Under the pieces are notes generated by a model. That model was given only the letters and a program-made list of their open reading frames with translations. It was not told where the DNA came from and searched no databases. The translations under genes and the position numbers were made by a program. Shown here one piece after another: positions 57,039 through 64,000 of a DNA stretch of 64,000 bases (its first letter is position 1; each line of letters begins with the position of its first letter). The stretch is from Streptomyces lydicus (GTDB taxonomy: Bacteria; Actinomycetota; Actinomycetes; Streptomycetales; Streptomycetaceae): assembly GCF_004125265.1 (NCBI RefSeq), contig NZ_RDTE01000001.1, positions 248,001-312,000 on the forward strand, in the 5' to 3' direction.

Positions 57039-58201
57039 ACCGCCTCCCGGATGCTGGCGGTGCGGTGGGTGAGTTCGGCCGCCGCGGCGTCGGCGAGTTC
57101 GGTCAGGGACTGGACAGGGGTGGCGGTGGCGTGGAGGGGCTTGGTGGCCTGGGGCTGGAGTGTGAGGATCCAGGAGCAGGCGGTCGGGTCGCCATATGCG
57201 GTGTTGGTGACGGTGATGTGCTCGGCCAGGGTGGCGGCGGCTGCGGGCAGGTGGCCCCCGGAGGCGGTTTCGACCGGCACTTCGAACGCACCAACATGGT
57301 TGAGAGGGGTCCCGGAGACAGTGGCGATCAGGACGGCGGGCCGAGTGGTGTGGGCGTAGGAGGTGATGTGTCCGGAGGGCACGGACTCGGCGAATACCCG
57401 GATGAACGTGTCCGTCACCTGCTGAAGGCTCATCGCGCCGGCGTAGTCGGCGAGATTGGAGGCGAGGTCGGGGCCGGTGAGGGCGGCATGCCGGTAGAGG
57501 GTGGGAGCAAGGAACTCGCGGCGACCGATCATTCCGGCTCCCTTGTCGGTGGCGAAGTCGTCGACGGCGGAGAAGTAATCGGTCTCGGGGGTGGTGCGGT
57601 GGACGGCGATGGCGTGGGCGACCTGCACGGCGGCGTCGACGGTGAGGTCGTCGCTGGTGGCGACCATCCGTCCGAACAGGGCGATGTCTACCGCGTCCTT
57701 CGAAGCGGCGGCCTCCTTGACCGCGGTGGCATTGGCCTTGGACTTGAGGAAAGCGGAGATGTCGTCGGCGCCGTCGGCGGCGAGGTGGGCGAGCCGGTCG
57801 ATCTGGCGTCGTCCGAGGAACAGGGTCTCGCGGGTGGCGGGCGCGTGGCGGACGGCAGCCTTGCGATGTGCGGAGGCGGTGTCGGCACTGACACCGGTGA
57901 CGAATGAGAAGACCTTCTCGGCGATTTCGGCAGCCGCATCGCCGTCGAGGTCGGCCCGGCGCTCGAGGAGTGCGCTGGTCAGCAAGCCGATGCCGTGCCG
58001 GGTGCGTACGGCCAGGTCCTCGTCCGGGATCAGGCCGGATGCCGAGAAGCGGATGCGCATGGCGCGCTTCCATGCCTGGGACGAGACTCGGGCGCGAGGC
58101 ACGCCGCCGTAAACGGCGGTCTTCGGGGTGCCGAGGTCGTCGCGGTTGATGTTGCTCGGGGGGAGGGTCTGTAGGGCGTGGAGGGTCAGGTGGACGGTCA
58201 T
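57035..58201 (-). CDS. cas7e: Cas7e, Cascade backbone subunit
   Basis: A 388-aa protein from ATG 58201, which forms an ATGA overlap with the cse2 stop and gives the family start MTVHLTLHALQTLPPSNINR. Then come DDLGTPKTAVYGG and VPRARVSSQAWKRAMR, invariant Cas7e (CasC/Cse4) motifs that bind the crRNA spacer. Frames extending upstream of 58201 are spurious. The protein forms the six-copy helical backbone in known I-E complexes. It looks intact over its full length. Confidence 0.94.
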   Translation of the reverse strand: MTVHLTLHALQTLPPSNINRDDLGTPKTAVYGGVPRARVSSQAWKRAMRIRFSASGLIPDEDLAVRTRHGIGLLTSALLERRADLDGDAAAEIAEKVFSFVTGVSADTASAHRKAAVRHAPATRETLFLGRRQIDRLAHLAADGADDISAFLKSKANATAVKEAAASKDAVDIALFGRMVATSDDLTVDAAVQVAHAIAVHRTTPETDYFSAVDDFATDKGAGMIGRREFLAPTLYRHAALTGPDLASNLADYAGAMSLQQVTDTFIRVFAESVPSGHITSYAHTTRPAVLIATVSGTPLNHVGAFEVPVETASGGHLPAAAATLAEHITVTNTAYGDPTACSWILTLQPQATKPLHATATPVQSLTELADAAAAELTHRTASIREAV

Positions 58202-58821
58202 GCTGGTGGGGCCTTTCGGTCGGCGGTAGGGGATGAGGCGGTGCGGTTGGCGAGGGCTTTGGCCTTGGTGTAGGCATGGGCCCATCGCTGGCCGGTGCGG
58301 TGAGGACCGCCGGGAAACTGCCAGGCGTCCAGGTCGGCGGCCAGCAGGCCGTAGTCCAGGGACACGCCCAAGGGCCGGGCTTGGCCGATCAAGGGCCGCA
58401 GACGGGCGGTGACTTCGTCGAGGGTGTGGGTGCGCAGCGCGCGGGCGAGGTCGTCCTCGGCCGAGGTCCGGGAGCGGGCCACGCGGGCAAGGACGGCGCC
58501 GAGCGTGGTGGGCTGCTGGGCGCTCGTACGGGCGTGCGGGACGTCGGTACGAGCCCAGATCTGGGCAGCGGCGGTCACCGCGGTCGCCGCCTGCTTGTAG
58601 GCCTGCTCATTCAGGCCTGATTCGGCTGCCTCGTGGAGGCCGGTCAGATCCAGCGCCAACCACAGCGCGGGGCTATCGGGCGGCGTATTGCGGCTGAGCA
58701 GGGCAGGCAGATGCCGGTCGACACCTCGGGCGAGACGGCGTTGCAGGCCGGTTAGAAGGGTGTCGGAGACGGTGCGCACGCGCATGCCGATCGTCTCGCC
58801 GGGTGGGTGGGTGTGGGTCAT
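58198..58821 (-). CDS. cse2: Cse2 (Cas11e), small subunit of type I-E Cascade
   Basis: A 207-aa, largely helical protein that matches Cse2/CasB in size and position between cse1 and cas7e. It contains RLARGVDRHLPALLS, LGAVLARVARSRTSAEDDLA and an N-proximal helical bundle. ATG 58821 overlaps the cse1 stop (ATGA), and its own stop overlaps ATG 58201 of cas7e. Two copies normally line the Cascade belly and stabilise the displaced strand. The C-terminal tail (about residues 185-207) is Ala/Ser/Lys-rich. Confidence 0.88.
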   Translation of the reverse strand: MTHTHPPGETIGMRVRTVSDTLLTGLQRRLARGVDRHLPALLSRNTPPDSPALWLALDLTGLHEAAESGLNEQAYKQAATAVTAAAQIWARTDVPHARTSAQQPTTLGAVLARVARSRTSAEDDLARALRTHTLDEVTARLRPLIGQARPLGVSLDYGLLAADLDAWQFPGGPHRTGQRWAHAYTKAKALANRTASSPTADRKAPPA

Positions 58822-60281
58822 GCGTGGGTGCCCTCCTCTTCTGGGTCGTGTGTGGGGCGGGTGGGCTGGGGCAGTGCGGCGAGGGCGGCAGCGTGGATCC
58901 GGGCGGCCGCCATCACGTGCCCTCCGGCACCCGATGCGGCCACCCGCTCGATAGCCCTGGCCAGCGCGGTGGTCCAGGCGTCAGCGCCGGTGGCCGGGTC
59001 GGCGGCGGTCGCCTCCCAGGCGGAATCGAGATGGGGAGCCAGGGACAGGGCCGTACGGGAGGAGACCGTGGCGGGCGACAACGGCAGGGTGTCGGCAGCG
59101 GCGCGGGTGACCTTCTTTTGGGCCTGCCAGGGAAGGCGGGCGGCTGTGACGAGCTCCGCACGCCGGGCGGGGTCGGCGAGCCCCCCGGCCGGGCCGAGCG
59201 GGGCGCTCAGGTGGACGATTCCCGAGAGCGCGGCTCGGTGGGCGCTAGTGTGCTCCGCCCTGAGCACCACTGTCCTGAGGGGCAGCTGCGGAGGCAGGAC
59301 GCCCCGCTCGGCCGCGGCGGTGATGTGGTCGAGGACGGGGCAGCTGCCTGCACCCGGGGCGTCGTCGAGAAGGGTGGCGGGGGACCAGGGCAGTAGGTGC
59401 CGGGCCGCGTCCGTCACGGATAGGCGGGTGCCGCGCCCGTTCACTGCGACGCCCGGGTCGTACCGGGCCATCGCCGCACCGGGGTCGGCCGGGCGGTCCC
59501 CGTCGTGCACCGCGACCCCGGTCACCCGGCCTTTCTCGTCGGCGATCAGCCGGACCCGGCGGGCTGGCCACGTCCACATGTCCAGCGGCCCGGTCGGCTC
59601 CCGAAGCCGCATCGGGGCGGCCGGTGAGTCGCGCTCCCACACCGGCGAATCGCCCGAGGCCCGGATGCCGGGTGGACAGTTCAGCAGCAGCTCGTCCTTC
59701 AGACAGCTGCCGGTGACCTTCAGGTGTGTCACCGCGCTCAGCGGGGCCGGCTTGGAGCCGTAGACCTTGCCGCCCCGGGTGGCCGGGTCGTCCGGGTGCC
59801 CGCTCTGGATCCCACCGGGATGCCAGGCATGCAGCAGCACCAGACACAGCGCTGCGCTGGCGGGGTCCATCGGCTCCGGGGGGTGTAGCAGATGCGGGGC
59901 GAACTGCGCTGTTCCCGATCCCCAGGACTCCATCTCCAGTACCCGTACGTCCCGGGTCGCCGCGGTGAGGGAGGCGGACTGCCAGAACGGATGGGTAGGG
60001 CAGAACAGATCAAACCGGCCCCGGTTGTTGTCGAGGTAGGTGTCAATCCGGGCGTCCAAGGTGGGAGCCTGCCAGGCCGCGTCCCATTCCGCTGCATCGG
60101 CGGGCCGGGCAGCCGCCGCGAGCACTGCGAGCAGGAGCCGCAGCAGCACGGTGTGCTCCTCGGGCTGGCCGGCGAGACGGATCTCATGCGCCCGGGACAG
60201 GACTTCCCTGAGCGGCAGCCGGTCAGGGCCTGCAGCGGTGAGGACCGGTACCCAAGGCCGGCTGACCAGGTCGAAGGACAA
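58818..60281 (-). CDS. cse1: Cse1 (Cas8e), large subunit of type I-E Cascade, PAM recognition
   Basis: A 487-aa protein, near the usual 500. TTG 60281 is chosen because it gives LSFDLVSRPWVPVL, the standard Cse1 opening, and has AAGGAGG 6 nt upstream; an upstream in-frame ATG at 60320 would add 13 residues. Visible family features are LFCPTHPFWQSASL, then GGKVYGSKPAPLSAVTHLKV and GSCLKDELLLNCPPG, and a C-terminal helical bundle. The large subunit reads the PAM and in canonical systems recruits Cas3. No cas3 is found in this window, so the recruitment surface may be unused or serve another protein. It is the first gene of a five-gene operon read toward lower coordinates. Confidence 0.93.
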   Translation of the reverse strand: MSFDLVSRPWVPVLTAAGPDRLPLREVLSRAHEIRLAGQPEEHTVLLRLLLAVLAAAARPADAAEWDAAWQAPTLDARIDTYLDNNRGRFDLFCPTHPFWQSASLTAATRDVRVLEMESWGSGTAQFAPHLLHPPEPMDPASAALCLVLLHAWHPGGIQSGHPDDPATRGGKVYGSKPAPLSAVTHLKVTGSCLKDELLLNCPPGIRASGDSPVWERDSPAAPMRLREPTGPLDMWTWPARRVRLIADEKGRVTGVAVHDGDRPADPGAAMARYDPGVAVNGRGTRLSVTDAARHLLPWSPATLLDDAPGAGSCPVLDHITAAAERGVLPPQLPLRTVVLRAEHTSAHRAALSGIVHLSAPLGPAGGLADPARRAELVTAARLPWQAQKKVTRAAADTLPLSPATVSSRTALSLAPHLDSAWEATAADPATGADAWTTALARAIERVAASGAGGHVMAAARIHAAALAALPQPTRPTHDPEEEGTHA

Positions 60282-60351
60282 ACCACACCTCCTTGATGCG
60301 TGGGCTGCGCCATTCGCCATGCCGCAGAGGGAGATCAGTGGGAATCCGACA

Positions 60352-60399
60352 ACTATCCAGTCCCACTGCTTAAATCGCAACCTACATGAGTTGCAATTT
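60352..60399 (-). promoter_or_regulatory. Cascade promoter overlapped by a palindromic operator
   Basis: On the minus strand TTGCGA (60380-60375) and GATAGT (60357-60352) are separated by 17 bp, a fair -35/-10 pair about 70 bp before the cse1 start. A palindrome AAATCGCAAC, 8 nt, GTTGCAATTT (60372-60399; 9 of 10 pairs) covers the -35 box. The other arm supplies TTGCAA in the plus direction toward the helix-turn-helix gene at 60550. A single regulator could control both directions. Confidence 0.55.
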
Positions 60400-60549
60400 G
60401 CCAGTGCTGGCTGGAGGACTCCGTTGTTGCACTTCCCACGCTCTCGACGCGCCGTCAGGCCCACGAGCACGGCCCCGACGTATACCCTGCTGTGCGCAGG
60501 GCGGCGATACCATCGACCGGACCGCAGTCGACCCGATCAGTCAGGGCCC

Positions 60550-60990
60550 ATGACCACCCGTGAGACCCTCCCCGAGCTCATCCACCGCCTCGTAGAGAGC
60601 AAGGGCCGCGCGTGGGTGGAGCGGGAACTCGACTACGGCCCGGACGTGATTGACCACCACCTCTCCAGCCTCGCCCGCAGACGCGCACGGCAGGCACCCC
60701 GGCCCGGCTCCGCCGACCGGCCCGCCGACGTCAGCACCGAACCGCTGCGCCTGATCGACCTTGCGCTCCACCTTCACGTGCGGGTCGACACTCTCTCCCG
60801 GGCCTTGCGCAACGACCCAGCAGCCCCCGCCCCGGCACCTGGCACCGACGGGAGCCGCTGGTTCTACGCCGCTGTGCACGCCTGGTGGCCCAACCGGCGC
60901 AAGCGTGGCCAGCGCGCGGGCTACGGCGGACCGACTCTCAGCTCATGGCCCAGCCCGGAAGGGGAAGGCGACCAGGGTGAACGGACCTGA
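60550..60990 (+). CDS. Helix-turn-helix protein divergent from the Cascade operon
   Basis: A 146-aa protein from ATG 60550; the longer open frame upstream lacks coding character and crosses the cas promoter. The upstream ribosome site is weak. The N-terminal part (LPELIHRLVESKGRAWVERE) is helical; the centre reads LRLIDLALHLHVRVDTLSRA, a helix-turn-helix, and is followed by a wing-like DGSRWFYAAVHAWW. The C terminus is basic. It resembles AlpA/MerR-type DNA-binding modules. Because it is divergent from cse1 with a palindrome between them, it is a good candidate regulator of the Cascade operon. That is inference from position. Confidence 0.68.
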   Translation: MTTRETLPELIHRLVESKGRAWVERELDYGPDVIDHHLSSLARRRARQAPRPGSADRPADVSTEPLRLIDLALHLHVRVDTLSRALRNDPAAPAPAPGTDGSRWFYAAVHAWWPNRRKRGQRAGYGGPTLSSWPSPEGEGDQGERT

Positions 60991-61207
60991 GTGCCCCGCG
61001 CCTGACCTGTCCGGACGAAGTCTGATCCAGCTGTGCGCACGTCCCATCACGACGCCCCAACACGGCCATGATGGCGACGGCATGGCCGCCAGTATCCCTG
61101 TCCGGGCCGAGACTTGTGGCCGAAGGGGTGAATCAGAGCAGGAGGGACAAGGTATGTGATGGACTACCGACCGAGTAGGGCTACTACTCAAGGTCGAGGG
61201 GGAGCAG

Positions 61208-62287
61208 ATGGACCGATGCATCGTCCTGGTGGACGCCGGCTATCTCTTGGGCGCGGCGGCGACGCTGATGACCGGTGGCGCGACACGCTCGCGCCTGTCC
61301 GTCGACCACGGTCGGCTCATCGAGCGGATTCGCCAGAGGGCTGTTGACGACACTGGCCAGCCGCTTCTGCGTATCTACTGGTTCGACGGCGCGCCGGACC
61401 GTGTCCCTCAGCCTGAGCACCGACGCCTTCGTGTGATGTCTCGGGTCACCGTCCGACTGGGCCTGCTGACCCGCGTTGATGGACGAACCCAGCAGAAGGG
61501 GGTGGACGCTGCGATACACGCCCAGTTGACCGAACTCGCCCGCAACAAAGCGTGTGCCGACATCGTGCTGATCACCGGAGACGGGGATCTGTTGCCAGGA
61601 GTGATACAGGCCAAGGAGCATGGCGTTGGCATCCACCTGTGGGCGGTTCAGGCCGCCGACGGCGAGTACAACCAGTCCGAGGACTTGGTGGCGGAAGCTG
61701 ACGAGCGGCACTTGCTGGACCGGTCTTGGCTCACCCAGGCTGCCATCAAGGCCGCGGGGCCTACCCCGGCAGCCGACGCTGCCGCTCCATTCGCGCTCGA
61801 ACGCGCCGCACTGGAACCCGAGAGCCGTCCCCAGCCGCTGCCGCAGGCCCCCACCCCGAACGTCTTGGCGCAACGCTCTCCAGCAGCAACAGCCACCGCC
61901 ACCCTGTGCTGGTCCTCTGATGCCGGCTGGGTCAGCCCAGACGACGAAGTACCTCTCCTGCGTGACCTCACCTCCGCCGAGGAGGAATGGGCTGACCGCG
62001 AGCACGACATGACGCGCGTTGCCGGCGAACCACGGGAGGTGGGCGGCACGTTCGGGGCTCGCTGGGCCCGACGGCTTCCACCTGATTCGGCCGAGGAACT
62101 CATCGCCAAAATCACCGATGCCCGCCCCCGCATCCCTCGTGCCCTGGACGCCGAGCTCCTTCGCTACGCAGCCCGCTTCGGACCAATCTGCGATGACACA
62201 CTCGACATCAGCGAGGTACATCGGGTAGAGCTGCGCGCTGGCTTCTGGCACGGCATTACTGCTGATCAGATGAGGTCTTTCTCCTGA
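61208..62287 (+). CDS. NYN-domain (PIN-like) nuclease
   Basis: A 359-aa protein from ATG 61208 with GAGGGGGAG upstream. Residues 1-150 form a NYN/DUF88-type domain of the PIN-like nuclease superfamily. It starts MDRCIVLVDAGYLLG with the first catalytic aspartate, has QQKGVDAAIHAQLTELA, and DIVLITGDGDLLPGVI with two more acidic residues; all expected acids are present. NYN domains commonly cut RNA. Residues 150-250 are a Pro/Ala linker and 250-359 a helical domain (LPPDSAEELIAKITDARPRI) I do not recognise, perhaps a binding domain like those fused to other NYN proteins. It lies downstream of the divergent regulator and 0.9 kb from Cascade, in a conflict-type setting. Confidence 0.83.
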   Translation: MDRCIVLVDAGYLLGAAATLMTGGATRSRLSVDHGRLIERIRQRAVDDTGQPLLRIYWFDGAPDRVPQPEHRRLRVMSRVTVRLGLLTRVDGRTQQKGVDAAIHAQLTELARNKACADIVLITGDGDLLPGVIQAKEHGVGIHLWAVQAADGEYNQSEDLVAEADERHLLDRSWLTQAAIKAAGPTPAADAAAPFALERAALEPESRPQPLPQAPTPNVLAQRSPAATATATLCWSSDAGWVSPDDEVPLLRDLTSAEEEWADREHDMTRVAGEPREVGGTFGARWARRLPPDSAEELIAKITDARPRIPRALDAELLRYAARFGPICDDTLDISEVHRVELRAGFWHGITADQMRSFS

Positions 62288-62409
62288 TCAGCAGACAGCC
62301 CCGGCGAACAGCTCCTCTATCATGCGGCCCGCGATATGCACGATGACGGATACCCTGCGCATAGCTGGAACCAAATCCGGCGGGGACAACTAGCGGACGC
62401 CCATATCCG

Positions 62410-62841
62410 ATGTTCGCAACGACTTCGCCCAGGGCGGGCCCGAGAGCACAAGGGGAGCAGGATGACGGGGAGATCCGGCAGAGCGCAGGCCGCACGGTGG
62501 AAGAGGGGCAGCTCTACCTTGACCGCGACCGCTACATGGCCGACCGGGACCGCCGACTGCGGGTAGGGCCCATCGGCTCCAACGGCCGTGCCTCCTGTGT
62601 CATCGAGCACGACCTGCACCTCGGCGGCCAGCTCGTCGGGCGCACCACCCCCATCGCCGTCAGCAGCCTTGGCAACCCCCGCAAGTTCGAACTGCCGGAA
62701 GAAGCCGGCGCCGTCACCGCAGACCCGCGCTACACCCGGCTGCTCGCCGCCATGGCCACCGTCCACAGTGCCACGGCCACCCCCCGCGACTACGCCCGTG
62801 CCGCCTACGTCGCCCTTGCTCTCGGGGACGGTGCCGCGTGA
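62410..62841 (+). CDS. Hypothetical protein of unknown function
   Basis: A 143-aa product if started at ATG 62410, or 115 aa from GTG 62497; the latter is closer to where coding bias begins. A strong ribosome site before ATG 62462 points to a different frame, so the start is unresolved. The conserved-looking part runs from LYLDRDRYMADRDRRLRVG through GRASCVIEHDLHLGGQLVG and VSSLGNPRKFELPEEAG to a helical end. No domain is recognised. The end at 62841 overlaps a GTG (62838) in another frame and precedes a chain of small genes. Confidence 0.5.
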   Translation: MFATTSPRAGPRAQGEQDDGEIRQSAGRTVEEGQLYLDRDRYMADRDRRLRVGPIGSNGRASCVIEHDLHLGGQLVGRTTPIAVSSLGNPRKFELPEEAGAVTADPRYTRLLAAMATVHSATATPRDYARAAYVALALGDGAA

Positions 62842-62886
62842 ACACCCGCGAGAAGAAAGGAAGCATGCCCCCGAGGCGCCGGCACG

Positions 62887-63030
62887 GTGAGCCCGGACCA
62901 GGAAACACTGTTCCCGGTCGCGACGCCAGCCGTCCGCACCGAGATCACCTACGCCCAGCCGGACGGCGCGCTGCTCACCGCCGATGACTTCACCCGCCTG
63001 GCCGCTCTCACCCGCAGCGGTAGCCGATGA
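62887..63030 (+). CDS. Very small hypothetical protein (47 aa)
   Basis: GTG 62887 gives VSPDQETLFPVATPAVRTEI and then YAQPDGALLTADDFTRLAAL, balanced in composition, ending in an ATGA overlap with the next gene (63027-63030). An overlapping frame from ATG 62865 has a better ribosome site (AAAGGA) but an implausible Arg/Pro-rich product. The chosen frame is therefore supported by composition and overlap, but its start site is weak. Confidence 0.45.
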   Translation: MSPDQETLFPVATPAVRTEITYAQPDGALLTADDFTRLAALTRSGSR

Positions 63031-63398
63031 CAGGCCCCACCCCCGAGGAACAGTCGGGCCCGGACACCGCAGTGCACGGTCTGCCAGAGACCGCGCCCGC
63101 CCCGGCATCACCGCGGCTGAGCTGGCCCGCCGAATCGCCCGCGCCCGCCACCGTGCCCCGGCCGACAGCGCCCCAAGCAACCGCTCGCTGCGCTGGGTGC
63201 CGCACACCCACGCTGATCTGCCGCCCAGCGACGCAGCCGACTTCGGCCCCCATGAACAGCGGAAAGACCAGCCCGGCCGCCCAAGTACGAGCCCGACTCA
63301 CTGTGGCCAGCATCGACTTCGAGGAGACCATGCACACCGACGCCTCCGGCCACGAGGTCACCGAGTTCACCGGCATCTGGTCGGATGGCTCCGCATGA
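63027..63398 (+). CDS. Hypothetical protein (123 aa)
   Basis: ATG 63027 overlaps the preceding stop by 4 nt, and the TGA at 63396-63398 overlaps the ATG of the next gene (ATGA). The N-terminal 75 residues are Pro/Ala/Thr-rich, with one Cys pair (CAGC). The C-terminal 35 residues (VASIDFEETMHTDASGHEVT) look more ordered. No family is recognised. Overlaps on both sides are the main support. Confidence 0.5.
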   Translation: MTGPTPEEQSGPDTAVHGLPETAPAPASPRLSWPAESPAPATVPRPTAPQATARCAGCRTPTLICRPATQPTSAPMNSGKTSPAAQVRARLTVASIDFEETMHTDASGHEVTEFTGIWSDGSA

Positions 63399-63967
63399 GC
63401 GCACCGCACACCCCGACGGCCGGGCCCGCTTCGGAAGCCGACGACCTGCGCGCCAGGCTGGAACAGCTGCGCATCCTGGTCCTCGACCCCACCTTCGAGT
63501 ACCCGACCTTCGCCGACCTGGTCCTTGCCCACGGCTGCGACTACGCTCCCGCCCCCTGGCCCGCCGGAGCCCATCCGCGGCTGCTTGGGGACTGCTTCAC
63601 CGCCGCACACCGGTGGGCCGATCGGGAGGGCTGGACGTACTGCGAGGGGTACGCGCTGGCGGCCGATCCGCTCACCGGCGCCTTCGAGCACGCCTGGTGC
63701 CTCACCCCCGACGGCCACGTGGCCGACCCGGCTGCTCCCGACGGCTGGACCCTTGCCTACCGGGGAATCCCGCTGACTGACGTATTCCGCCGTGCCCATG
63801 TCCGGGACGGTGATGCAGTGATCACCTTCGGCCACGACCTGCTTGGCGGGCCCAACATCGCCGTCCTGCGCGATGGGCTGCCCGACGCCGCGCTCGCTGC
63901 CTCCGACTCCCATGCGGCAGCCACCACACCAGGCCGTCGCCCGTCCACCGCGCCCCGAGAGGGATGA
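63395..63967 (+). CDS. Hypothetical protein (190 aa)
   Basis: ATG 63395 starts within the ATGA overlap with the previous gene. The product has an N-terminal helix (EADDLRARLEQLRILVL), then FADLVLAHGCDYAPAPW, CFTAAHRWADREGWTYCEGY and HAWCLTPDGHVADPA, and TDVFRRAHVRDGDAVITFG. The mix of Trp, Cys, His and Asp in short strands resembles a small globular enzyme or binding domain, but I do not recognise it. Its last 30 residues are low in complexity. Confidence 0.6.
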   Translation: MSAPHTPTAGPASEADDLRARLEQLRILVLDPTFEYPTFADLVLAHGCDYAPAPWPAGAHPRLLGDCFTAAHRWADREGWTYCEGYALAADPLTGAFEHAWCLTPDGHVADPAAPDGWTLAYRGIPLTDVFRRAHVRDGDAVITFGHDLLGGPNIAVLRDGLPDAALAASDSHAAATTPGRRPSTAPREG

Positions 63968-63972
63968 ACCGT

Positions 63973-64000
63973 ATGTTTGCCACCGCCGAATGCATGCGCC
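63973..64000 (+). CDS. Possible start of a further gene, cut by the window end
   Basis: ATG 63973 follows GAGAGGGATG, a good ribosome site, 5 nt after the previous stop. The frame reads MFATAECMR to the window edge. Too short to judge. Confidence 0.35.

Noticed and set aside
56346..58277. cas5e read as a 643-aa protein
   Set aside because: The frame upstream of GTG 57038 lies within cas7e in another frame and has an implausible Arg/Pro composition.
60040..60549. Upstream extension of the HTH gene by 170 codons
   Set aside because: The extension overlaps cse1 and the cas promoter on the other strand and lacks coding bias; ATG 60550 is preferred.
62336..62566. Small frame following the NYN gene in the same frame (MHDDGYPAHSWNQIRRG...)
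   Set aside because: It overlaps the better-supported frame ending at 62841, and its second half has shadow-frame composition.
1..64000. CRISPR array
   Set aside because: No 28-29-bp repeat recurring at about 61-bp spacing was seen on either side of the cas operon or elsewhere in the window.

Overview
The window is about 70 % GC with strong GC preference at third codon positions, GTG/TTG starts with purine-rich ribosome sites and 4-nt start/stop overlaps, so the host is a Streptomyces or close relative. A partition module, a small replication module with AT-rich iteron-like repeats, a graveyard of decayed transposases and no housekeeping genes point to accessory DNA, most likely a large plasmid (linear plasmids are common in this group; no telomere is visible here).

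Layout. 1-1.9 kb: end of a ParA-like ATPase gene, a repeat-bearing ParB-like partner and a small relative. 2.1-4.9 kb: decayed IS5-, ISL3- and IS110-family transposases. 4.9-7.2 kb: no convincing gene. 7.2-9.5 kb: another small ribbon-helix-helix-like gene, two overlapping winged-helix genes and an AT-rich repeat cluster that is a candidate origin. 9.8-10.5 kb: two paralogous small genes. 10.2-55.5 kb: a co-directional block dominated by two giant genes. The first (28 kb, about 9,420 aa) carries a DarB-like N6-methyltransferase-fold segment, an SF2 helicase, thousands of residues of repeated small modules and a UvrD-type SF1 helicase. The second (14.5 kb, 4,847 aa) has a novel-looking four-beat Trp/acidic repeat at its N terminus, a zinc-less DnaG/TOPRIM primase core and an FtsK-gamma-like winged helix near its C terminus. 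A 704-aa protein with a similar winged helix and a 63-aa protein follow.

55.6-60.3 kb, minus strand: a complete type I-E Cascade operon (cas6e, cas5e, cas7e, cse2, cse1, all joined by 4-nt overlaps) with no cas3, no cas1/cas2 and no CRISPR array in the window. 60.5-64.0 kb, plus strand: a divergent helix-turn-helix gene sharing a palindrome-containing promoter region with Cascade, a NYN-domain (PIN-like) nuclease gene, then a chain of small overlapping genes of unknown function.

How it may work together (inference): the giant proteins fit the 'polyvalent protein' concept for conjugative elements and phages, in which MTase/helicase/primase domains are fused and may act on newly transferred DNA. 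The Cas3-less Cascade could be a DNA-binding complex that silences targets or recruits a non-Cas3 effector, using crRNAs encoded elsewhere. These two blocks, back to back, are the most interesting part of the window.
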